DNA of 64,000 bases from Intrasporangiaceae bacterium URHB0013. GTDB lineage: Bacteria; Actinomycetota; Actinomycetes; Actinomycetales; Dermatophilaceae. The stretch covers positions 62,001 through 126,000 of the forward strand of contig JIBA01000013.1 in NCBI GenBank assembly GCA_000620545.1. Reading direction: 5' to 3'. Positions within the stretch are counted from its first letter, which is position 1. Every line of letters starts with the position of its first letter. This document shows, in pieces, positions 28,979 through 35,456 of the stretch. Position numbers and translations under genes: made by a program. The notes beneath the pieces were generated by a model. That model ran no database searches, had not been told where the DNA came from, and saw only the letters and a list, made by a program, of their open reading frames with translations.

Positions 28979-29014
28979 GGCGGGTGGGGTCTTGATCGGG
29001 GTGCGGCGGGGTGC

Positions 29015-29836
29015 TCAGTGCGCCGTCCAGCCACCGTCCATCGAGAAGGACGTGCCGCTGATCGAGCCCGATGCCGGGCCGCACAGGAAGAGGGTCAGCG
29101 CCGCGACCTCGTCGGGCTCGACGAGTCGCTTGACGGCCACGGGCGCGAGCATGACCTTCTCGACGACCTCGGACTCGGGGATGCCGTGGGTACGGGCCTG
29201 GTCGGCGATCTGCTTCTCGACGAGGGGTGTCCGCACGTAGGCGGGGTTGATGCACGTCGAGGTGACGCCGCGCGGGGCGCCTTCGAGGGCGACCACCTTG
29301 GAGAGACCTTCGAGCCCGTGCTTGGCCGTGACGTAGGCCGACTTGAACGCGCTCGCGCGCAGACCATGGACGCTCGAGATGTTGACGACGCGGCCCCAGC
29401 CTCGGTCGTACATGTGCGGCAGGCTCTGCCGGATCAGCCGGAACGGCGAGACGAGCATGAGGTCGAGGATGAGGTCGAAGCGGTCGAGCGGGAAGTCCTC
29501 GACAGGGCTCACGTGCTGGATGCCGGCGTTGTTGACGAGGATGTCGACCTCGGTCGGCAAGTCGGTCAGCCGGTCGAGGTCGGCGAGGTCGGCCGCGATG
29601 GTCCCGATGCCGGACCCCTCGGCCAGGACGGCGAGGCCCTCCTCGTCGCGGTCCACGGCATGGACCTTCGCACCGGCCGCCGCGAGAGCCCGTGCGACGC
29701 TCGCCCCGATGCCGCTGGCGGCGCCGGTGACGAGGGCCGTGCGACCCGTCAGGTCGATGGGTTCGTTGACCGCCCGGGAGCCGCGCTGGAGGCGGTCCGG
29801 GGCGTCGTCGCGTGCGTCGGTGGGGGCGTCGGCCAT
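29015..29836 (-). CDS. bdhA: 3-hydroxybutyrate dehydrogenase (SDR family)
   Basis: Oxidises 3-hydroxybutyrate to acetoacetate with NAD. The 273-aa protein has the SDR cofactor motif TGAASGIG, NNAGIQHVSPVEDFP, catalytic S...Y-x3-K (ISSVHG, YVTAKHG) and the segments LEGLSKVVALE, YVRTPLVEKQI and C-terminal GGWTAH that mark 3-hydroxybutyrate dehydrogenases. ATG 29836 gives a polar extension of about 25 residues, but a TAGTCT hexamer 6 nt upstream supports this start. It precedes the PucR-family regulator and faces the ABC-hydrolase operon, so the locus may handle hydroxybutyrate or its oligomers. Confidence 0.9.
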   Translation of the reverse strand: MADAPTDARDDAPDRLQRGSRAVNEPIDLTGRTALVTGAASGIGASVARALAAAGAKVHAVDRDEEGLAVLAEGSGIGTIAADLADLDRLTDLPTEVDILVNNAGIQHVSPVEDFPLDRFDLILDLMLVSPFRLIRQSLPHMYDRGWGRVVNISSVHGLRASAFKSAYVTAKHGLEGLSKVVALEGAPRGVTSTCINPAYVRTPLVEKQIADQARTHGIPESEVVEKVMLAPVAVKRLVEPDEVAALTLFLCGPASGSISGTSFSMDGGWTAH

Positions 29837-29842
29837 GCCGGA

Positions 29843-29848
29843 AGACTA
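29843..29848 (-). promoter_or_regulatory. -10 hexamer TAGTCT of a leaderless promoter
   Basis: TAGTCT on the minus strand ends 6 nt before ATG 29836 of the 3-hydroxybutyrate dehydrogenase gene. Confidence 0.5.
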
Positions 29849-30034
29849 GGGAGGCTCGTCACCGCCCCCAGTGTGGTCGCACGACACAAACCGGCCCGAT
29901 CGGTGTCGAGCCCCACATGCACGTTCTCTCGAAGGAGGCGACCGCCCCACTGGCGTTCGCGGAGCAGCGCGCCCATCGTCCCGGGGGAGCCGCGGCCCCG
30001 CCCGTCTCCGCGGGGAGGTCGTCGGCGTGGAGAC

Positions 30035-31063
30035 CTAGAGGAGTCCGGCCTGAGTCATGAGCTGCATGACCTTGGGGCCGTTGAGGGTGAACGGGTCGAT
30101 CTTCGGTGACTGGAGCGACTCGAGGGGTGGGAGTGCGGGGTCCGACGCGACGCCCTTGCCCACGGCATACTCCTTGGAGTCGGTCGTGCCGAGAACCTTC
30201 TGACCATCGGGGCTCGTGACGTAGGCGAGGAACTTCTGGGCGTCCGCAGCCTTCTTGCTGCTCTTGAGGACGCCCCCGCCGGAGAGGCTGACGAACGCGC
30301 CCGGGTCGCCGTTCTTGAAGTAGTGCAGCTTCGTGTTGCCGCTGCTCTCCTTGTCGAGACCCTGGTCGCGGTACCAGTAGTAGTGGTAGATGACGCCCAT
30401 CGGCGACTGGCCGGCGTTGACGGCCTTCATCGTCGCGATGTTGTTCTGGTAGATCTTCGCGCCGGACTCGAGGGCGGTCAGCCACTGCGACGTCTGCTGC
30501 TCTCCCTGTGTGGCGAGGACGGCCGATACGATGGCCTGGAAGTCGGCGCCACCGGCGGCGACCCCCCACTTCCCGGCGAACTCCGGCTTGGCCAGGTCCA
30601 TGAGCGAGCCGGGCAGCTGCGCTTCGGAGATGAGCGTCGGGTTGTAGACGAGCACGGTGGAGCGTGCGGCGATCCCGACCCACTCCTTCGTGGACGGGAC
30701 GTACAGCGGGTCGACCTGCGCCAGCGTGGCGGCCTCGACGGGTGCGAGCAGGCCGCCGTTCTGGACCGTCGTCATGGCGGGGGAGTTCTCGGTGAGGAAG
30801 ACGTCGGCGGGCGAGCTCGCGCCCTCCTGGACGATCTGGGCGCCCATCGAGGAGTCGTTGCCGTAGCGGATCTGGACCTGGACCCCGCTCCTGTCCTGGA
30901 ACTCCTTCGCCCACTCCTCGGTGAGGTCCTTGTGCTGCGCCGAGTAGATCGTCAGCTTCCCGGCGTCGAGCGTGCCGGTGGCCTCGAGGCTGCTGCCGCA
31001 GGCTGCCAGGGCGGCGACGGCGACAGCGGTCAAGGCGGCGAGAAGGGAAAGGCGGCGAGGCAC
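30035..31063 (-). CDS. Ferric-iron ABC transporter substrate-binding lipoprotein (FbpA/FutA-like)
   Basis: A 342-aa class II binding protein. The lipoprotein signal VPRRLSLLAALTAVAVAA ends in a lipobox with C22. The mature domain begins LTIYSAQHKDLTEEW, as in ferric-binding proteins, and YHYYWYRD carries the tyrosine pair Y228/Y229 that binds Fe3+ in FbpA. GTG 31063 has AGGAG 6 nt upstream. Two IdeR/DtxR-like boxes lie in its leader, so iron repression is expected. No permease or ATPase genes are beside it; the transport partners must be elsewhere. Confidence 0.88.
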   Translation of the reverse strand: MPRRLSLLAALTAVAVAALAACGSSLEATGTLDAGKLTIYSAQHKDLTEEWAKEFQDRSGVQVQIRYGNDSSMGAQIVQEGASSPADVFLTENSPAMTTVQNGGLLAPVEAATLAQVDPLYVPSTKEWVGIAARSTVLVYNPTLISEAQLPGSLMDLAKPEFAGKWGVAAGGADFQAIVSAVLATQGEQQTSQWLTALESGAKIYQNNIATMKAVNAGQSPMGVIYHYYWYRDQGLDKESSGNTKLHYFKNGDPGAFVSLSGGGVLKSSKKAADAQKFLAYVTSPDGQKVLGTTDSKEYAVGKGVASDPALPPLESLQSPKIDPFTLNGPKVMQLMTQAGLL

Positions 31064-31107
31064 CGGGGCTCCTGGGGTCGGTCTCGTGTCGGACGTCGGG
31101 CAGCGCC

Positions 31108-31126
31108 TTAGGAAAGGCTTGCCTAC
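31108..31126. promoter_or_regulatory. Weaker IdeR/DtxR-like box
   Basis: TTAGGAAAGGCTTGCCTAC matches about 13 of 19 positions of the DtxR/IdeR consensus, with both conserved half-site cores (TTAGG, GCCTA). It lies 45 bp before the lipoprotein start, inside its predicted leader, and may be a second repressor site. Confidence 0.5.
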
Positions 31127-31182
31127 GTCCGCGCAGACTAGCCGACGTCCGGGCCCGCCCCCAATCCCACGCTTCATTTGCG

Positions 31183-31201
31183 TTAGGTGTGCCTAACCTT
31201 A
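31183..31201. promoter_or_regulatory. IdeR/DtxR-like iron box shared by two divergent genes
   Basis: TTAGGTGTGCCTAACCTTA matches 16 of 19 positions of the DtxR/IdeR consensus (TTAGGTTAGCCTAACCTAA). TAACCT inside it can serve as -10 for the plus-strand synthetase gene, and TAAGGT on the other strand for the lipoprotein gene, so a bound repressor would silence both when iron is plentiful. Confidence 0.82.
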
Positions 31202-31213
31202 TTGACTGGGCCC

Positions 31214-33829
31214 GTGACCGTGCCCGTCCTCCGCCGTCCGCTCGCCTCTGGCCTCCCGTGGGTGTCCGGGCTGCGCGCGCACGCGGAGCGCCCCGCGCTC
31301 GTCACGGCCCGGTCCACGACGACGTATGCCGACCTCGCCGACCGCGTCGAGTCGCTGGCATCGCGACTGGCCGGCCCGCGCCGTCTCGTCCTGGTCGAGG
31401 GTGGGGCGACGCCCGACACCGTCGTCGCCTACCTCGCCGCCCTCGGGGCAGGACATGTCGTGCTGCTCGCGGCGTCGGGAGCCGGCGGTGCCGCGCCTCG
31501 GCTCCAGGCGGACTACGACCCCGACATCGTGCTGGGTGCCGAGGGGTCGGTCGAGGTGCTGCGCGAGCAGTCGGCTCATGACCTGCACCCCGACCTCGCG
31601 CTGCTGCTCAGCACGAGCGGGTCGACCGGCTCCGCGAAGCTCGTGCGGCTCTCGTGGGCCAACCTCGCGGCCAACGCCGAGCAGATCGCCGGATACCTCG
31701 ACATCCGCGAAGACGACTGTGCGGCAATGACCTTGCCGTTGACCTACTGCTATGGGCTCTCGGTCCTCAACACGCACCTTGCCGCCGGCGCATCGGTGCT
31801 GCTCACCGACCTGTCGGTCGTCGACGAGTGCTTCTGGGACCTCTTCCGGGAGGCCGGGGCGACGACGTTCCCGGCGGTGCCCCACACGTTCGAGCTGCTG
31901 GAGCGCAGCGGCTTCGCGCAGCGCGACCTGCCGCGGCTGCGCTACGTCACCCAGGCCGGGGGGCGGATGAGCGCCGAGCGCGTGAGCCGCTGGGCCGCGA
32001 CCGGACGTGAGCGGGGCTGGGATCTCTACGTGATGTACGGCCAGTGCGAGGCCACCGCGCGCATGGCCTGGCTACCACCGCACCTCGCCCTGGAGCACCC
32101 GGGCGCCGTCGGCTTGCCGGTACCCGGGGCCTCGATCGACATCGAGGAAGGCGAGATCGTCTACCGGGGCCCGAACGTCATGCTCGGCTATGCCGAGAGG
32201 CCCGCGGACCTCGCCCTGGGTCGCACGACGACCGAGCTGCGCACGGGCGACCTGGGCCGGATCACCGATGGCGGTCTCCTGCAGGTCGTGGGTCGCCGGG
32301 CGCGCTTCGTCAAGGTCCTGGGTCACCGGGTCGACCTCGACGCGCTCGAGGAGCGGCTGCGCGGCGAGGGCCACGACGTGCGCTGTGCCGGTCGCGACGG
32401 ACTGGTCGTCGTGGTGGTCGGTGACTGCGGCCCGCCGGTCGACGTGGTGCGGCGCGCGGCCCTCCGTGCCTGCGGCGTCCCGCGGGACGCGCTGCGGGCA
32501 CTCGTCGTCGACGAGCACCTCGTGCTCGGCTCGGGCAAGCCCGACTACCCCGCGATGCTGCGGCTGGCGGACGATGCGCCCGCGGAGAACGCCGACGCCT
32601 CGACCGGCGGGGAGGCGGGCGTCGCGAGGCTCTACGCGACGCTGCTGCACCGCCGCCACGTTGCGGACGACGCCTCCTTCGTGTCGCTCGGCGGCGACTC
32701 GCTGTCGTACGTCGAGGTGTCCATCCGGCTCGAGGAGCTGCTGGGTCGGCTGCCCGCGGGCTGGCACGTCATGCCGGTCGCCGAGCTCGAGACGCTGCGC
32801 CGCGACGGCGCTTCCCCGACGGGGGCTCCCGCTGCACCGGCTGGCCGGTGGCGCTCGATGGAGTCCGGGATCTGGCTTCGCTCGCTGGCCATCATCCTCA
32901 TCGTCGGCACCCACGCGGGCCTCTTCTCCCTGCAGGGCACGGCGAACGCGCTTCTCGTCATCGCCGGCTACCAGCTCGTCCGGTTCCAGCTGGGCGTGTC
33001 GGGTCGAGCCGCCCGGGTCGCGCGCATCACCCGCGCCGCCGCACGCATTGCGGTACCGGCGCTCGCCGTCATCGTCCCGGCCCACGTGCTCGGCGGCTAC
33101 TACGAGACCCGGAACCTCTTCCTCGCCAACTGGGTGTTCGGCGAGGAACGGCTGGGCCAGCCTTGGCGGTTCTGGTTCATCGAAGCCCTCGTGCTGGGCC
33201 TCGTCCTCACCGCCTGCCTCAACGCCTGGCGCAGGGGTCACCGACTCGAGCAGCGATACCCGTTCGCCTTCCCGCTCACCTTGACCCTGCTCGCCTTCGT
33301 GCTGCTACGCCTGCCGCTGCTGCCGCTCCCGGTGCCCCGCATGCACGGCTCCGCACTCGTCGTGCTCCACCTCTTCCTGCTGGGCTGGACCCTGGCCCGG
33401 GTGAGCACTCCGCGGCAGCGGCGCTGGATGACGGTGGTGGCGGTCGTCCTCATCGGGACCTTCTCCTTCAACCCCGCGCGGGACGGGCTCACGCTCGCCT
33501 TCGTGCTCGTCCTGCTGTGGCTGCCCGTGACGAGGGTGCCCGCGGTGCTCGTCCCGGCTGCCAAGGTGCTCGCCTCGGCCTCCCTGTTCATCTACGTCAT
33601 CCACTGGCAGGCCCTGGAGGTCCTCTGGGGCCGGCCGGTCCCCGCGTTCGTCGCGTCGATGGCGCTGGGACTCGCGTACTGGTGGGTGTGGACCCGCGTG
33701 GTCGAGCCCGTCACCGCAGCGCGGCTGGCGCGGCGCCGCGATGCACGGGGTCGGCACGGTGATCAGATGTCGCGGAAGACCTCGATGGTCGCGCCAAGAG
33801 CGTTGAGGCGCTCGGCGAGGTCCTCGTAG
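31214..33829 (+). CDS. Adenylation - carrier - membrane acyltransferase three-domain fusion, probably iron-regulated
   Basis: A protein of about 871 aa with three units. (1) AMP-forming adenylation domain, about 15-455, with the phosphate loop STSGSTGSAKL (from 133), MYGQCEATARM, TGDLGRITDGGLLQVVGRR and the catalytic lysine in GSGKPDY. (2) A carrier domain, about 470-535, with phosphopantetheine-site serine S496 in LGGDSL. (3) About ten membrane helices, about 550-840, resembling acyltransferase-3 proteins (SLAIILIVGTHAG, RFWFIEALVLG, LFIYVIHWQAL). It should activate an acid, load it on the carrier and pass it to an acceptor in or across the membrane, a logic like DltA-DltC-DltB. GTG 31214 is used because the iron box at 31183-31201 overlaps the alternative start at 31187. 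The 3' end overlaps murA by 67 bp. Confidence 0.8.
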   Translation: MTVPVLRRPLASGLPWVSGLRAHAERPALVTARSTTTYADLADRVESLASRLAGPRRLVLVEGGATPDTVVAYLAALGAGHVVLLAASGAGGAAPRLQADYDPDIVLGAEGSVEVLREQSAHDLHPDLALLLSTSGSTGSAKLVRLSWANLAANAEQIAGYLDIREDDCAAMTLPLTYCYGLSVLNTHLAAGASVLLTDLSVVDECFWDLFREAGATTFPAVPHTFELLERSGFAQRDLPRLRYVTQAGGRMSAERVSRWAATGRERGWDLYVMYGQCEATARMAWLPPHLALEHPGAVGLPVPGASIDIEEGEIVYRGPNVMLGYAERPADLALGRTTTELRTGDLGRITDGGLLQVVGRRARFVKVLGHRVDLDALEERLRGEGHDVRCAGRDGLVVVVVGDCGPPVDVVRRAALRACGVPRDALRALVVDEHLVLGSGKPDYPAMLRLADDAPAENADASTGGEAGVARLYATLLHRRHVADDASFVSLGGDSLSYVEVSIRLEELLGRLPAGWHVMPVAELETLRRDGASPTGAPAAPAGRWRSMESGIWLRSLAIILIVGTHAGLFSLQGTANALLVIAGYQLVRFQLGVSGRAARVARITRAAARIAVPALAVIVPAHVLGGYYETRNLFLANWVFGEERLGQPWRFWFIEALVLGLVLTACLNAWRRGHRLEQRYPFAFPLTLTLLAFVLLRLPLLPLPVPRMHGSALVVLHLFLLGWTLARVSTPRQRRWMTVVAVVLIGTFSFNPARDGLTLAFVLVLLWLPVTRVPAVLVPAAKVLASASLFIYVIHWQALEVLWGRPVPAFVASMALGLAYWWVWTRVVEPVTAARLARRRDARGRHGDQMSRKTSMVAPRALRRSARSS

Positions 33830-35292
33830 CCGCGGTTGATGACGTAGACGTTGCGCAGCACCGACGTGCCGGGCGCGGCCAGCATCGCGAGCAGCACGAC
33901 GACGCCCGGCCGCAGGGCGGGCGGGCACACGACCTCGGCCGCACGCCAGCGGGTCGGGCCCTCGAGGATGACCCGGTGGGGGTCGAGCAGCTGCACCTTG
34001 GCGCCGACCTTCGTGAGCTCGGTCAGGTAGATCGCGCGGTTCTCGTAGACCCAGTCGTGGATCATCGTGCTGCCCTCGGCGACGGCTCCGATGAGCGCGA
34101 AGAACGGCAGGTTGTCGATGTTGAGGCCGGGGAACGGCATCGGGTGGATCTTGTCGGCCGGGGCGTGCAGGGGACCGGGGATCGTCGTGAGGTCCACGAG
34201 CCGCGTCTTGCCGTTGGCCGACGTGTACTCCGACGTGAGGTTGTACTTCATCCCCATGCCGTCGAGGGTGGCGAGCTCGATCTCGATGAACTCGATCGGG
34301 ACGCGCCGGATGGTGATGGCGCTGTTGGTGACGACCGCTGCCGCGATGAGGCTCATCGCCTCGATGGGGTCCTCGCTCGGGGCGTACTCCACGTCGACGT
34401 CGATCTCGGCGACGCCGTGAACCGTGAGGGTGGTCGTGCCGATGCCCTCGATGCGCACGCCCAGCTTCTCGAGGAAGAAGCAGAGGTCCTGGACCATGTA
34501 GTTGGGGCTCGCGTTGCGGATGACCGTCGTGCCGGCGTGACGCGCGGCTGCCAGAAGGACGTTCTCGGTGACGGTGTCACCGCGCTCGGTGAGCACGATG
34601 GCCCGTTCGGGGTTGACCGTCCGGTCGGAGCGCGCCTCGTAGAACCCATGAGTTGCGGTGACCTCGAGGCCGAACGCTCGCAGCGCGGCGAGGTGGGGCT
34701 CGACGGTGCGGGTGCCGAGGTCGCAGCCACCGGCATACGGCAGCTGGAAGGCCTCGTGCTCGTGCAGCAGGGGGCCGAGGAACATGATGACGGTACGCGT
34801 ACGGCGCGCGGCCGCGACGTCGATGTCGGCGAGGTTGAGCACGGCCGGGGGCAGGATCTCGAGGTCGTTGCTGTCGGGCAGCCACCGCGTCCTGACGCCG
34901 ATCGAGGCCAGTACCTCGAGGATGCGGTTGACCTCCTCGATGCGGGCCAGGCTGCGCAGCGTGGTGCGGCCGCGGTTGAGCAGGGCGGCGCAGAGCAGTG
35001 CCACCGCGGCGTTCTTGGAGGTCTTGACGTCGATCGAGCCGGTCAGCTTCTGACCGCCGACGATGCGCAGGTGCTGGGGGCCGGAGTGGCCGACGGAGAC
35101 GAACTCGGAGTCGAGGGCGTCACCGATCTTCGCGAGCATGTCGAGGCTGAGGTTCTGCTTGCCCTGCTCGATGCGGGTGACCGCGCCCTGGGAGGTCCCG
35201 AGCTGCTCCGCGAGGTCTGACTGGGTCATCCCCTTGTGGCGTCGAGCGTCGCGGATGAGTCCGCCGATCCGGGTGAGGTAGGTCTGAGGCAC
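33763..35292 (-). CDS. murA: UDP-N-acetylglucosamine 1-carboxyvinyltransferase-like enzyme fused to an N-terminal XRE helix-turn-helix
   Basis: A 509-aa fusion. Residues 6-65 are an XRE/Cro-type DNA-binding domain (MTQSDLAEQLGTSQGAVTRIEQGKQNLS). Residues 75-509 are an EPSP/MurA-fold enoylpyruvyl transferase with SKNAA (92-96) and the catalytic cysteine C190 in AGGCDLGTR. The pocket motifs differ somewhat from housekeeping MurA, so this may be a paralogue rather than the main cell-wall enzyme. GTG 35292 has no good ribosome-binding site; a perfect 18-bp palindrome lies 12 bp upstream and is the obvious target for its own HTH. Its 3' end overlaps the convergent synthetase gene. Confidence 0.85.
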   Translation of the reverse strand: MPQTYLTRIGGLIRDARRHKGMTQSDLAEQLGTSQGAVTRIEQGKQNLSLDMLAKIGDALDSEFVSVGHSGPQHLRIVGGQKLTGSIDVKTSKNAAVALLCAALLNRGRTTLRSLARIEEVNRILEVLASIGVRTRWLPDSNDLEILPPAVLNLADIDVAAARRTRTVIMFLGPLLHEHEAFQLPYAGGCDLGTRTVEPHLAALRAFGLEVTATHGFYEARSDRTVNPERAIVLTERGDTVTENVLLAAARHAGTTVIRNASPNYMVQDLCFFLEKLGVRIEGIGTTTLTVHGVAEIDVDVEYAPSEDPIEAMSLIAAAVVTNSAITIRRVPIEFIEIELATLDGMGMKYNLTSEYTSANGKTRLVDLTTIPGPLHAPADKIHPMPFPGLNIDNLPFFALIGAVAEGSTMIHDWVYENRAIYLTELTKVGAKVQLLDPHRVILEGPTRWRAAEVVCPPALRPGVVVLLAMLAAPGTSVLRNVYVINRGYEDLAERLNALGATIEVFRDI

Positions 35293-35303
35293 GACGTCGA
35301 GGC

Positions 35304-35321
35304 TAACTCATATATGAGTTA
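35304..35321. promoter_or_regulatory. Perfect 18-bp palindrome upstream of HTH-murA
   Basis: TAACTCATATATGAGTTA equals its own reverse complement. It is strikingly AT-rich for this sequence and contains TATATG/TATGAG, usable as the -10 of the murA promoter. A protein bound here would block transcription; autoregulation by the enzyme's own XRE domain is the simplest model (inference). Confidence 0.72.
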
Positions 35322-35456
35322 TGGCAAATCAGCCACGCCCGTGCAGGCCACGAACCAGGACGTGCCCGATCGTGGCCTGCACGGAAGCGGTCGTGTGCCG
35401 CGTGCCGACCGGTGGAGCCGTGACCCGGCCTCACGTGCGGGCGCGGCGACGCTCCG

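Noticed and set aside
27191-30109. Open frame of 972 codons on the plus strand
   Set aside because: Antisense shadow of the PucR-family and 3-hydroxybutyrate dehydrogenase genes, with low-complexity translation.
31187-31213. Upstream GTG start of the synthetase fusion
   Set aside because: It lies inside the iron box and predicted -10, so it cannot be on the transcript; 31214 is used.
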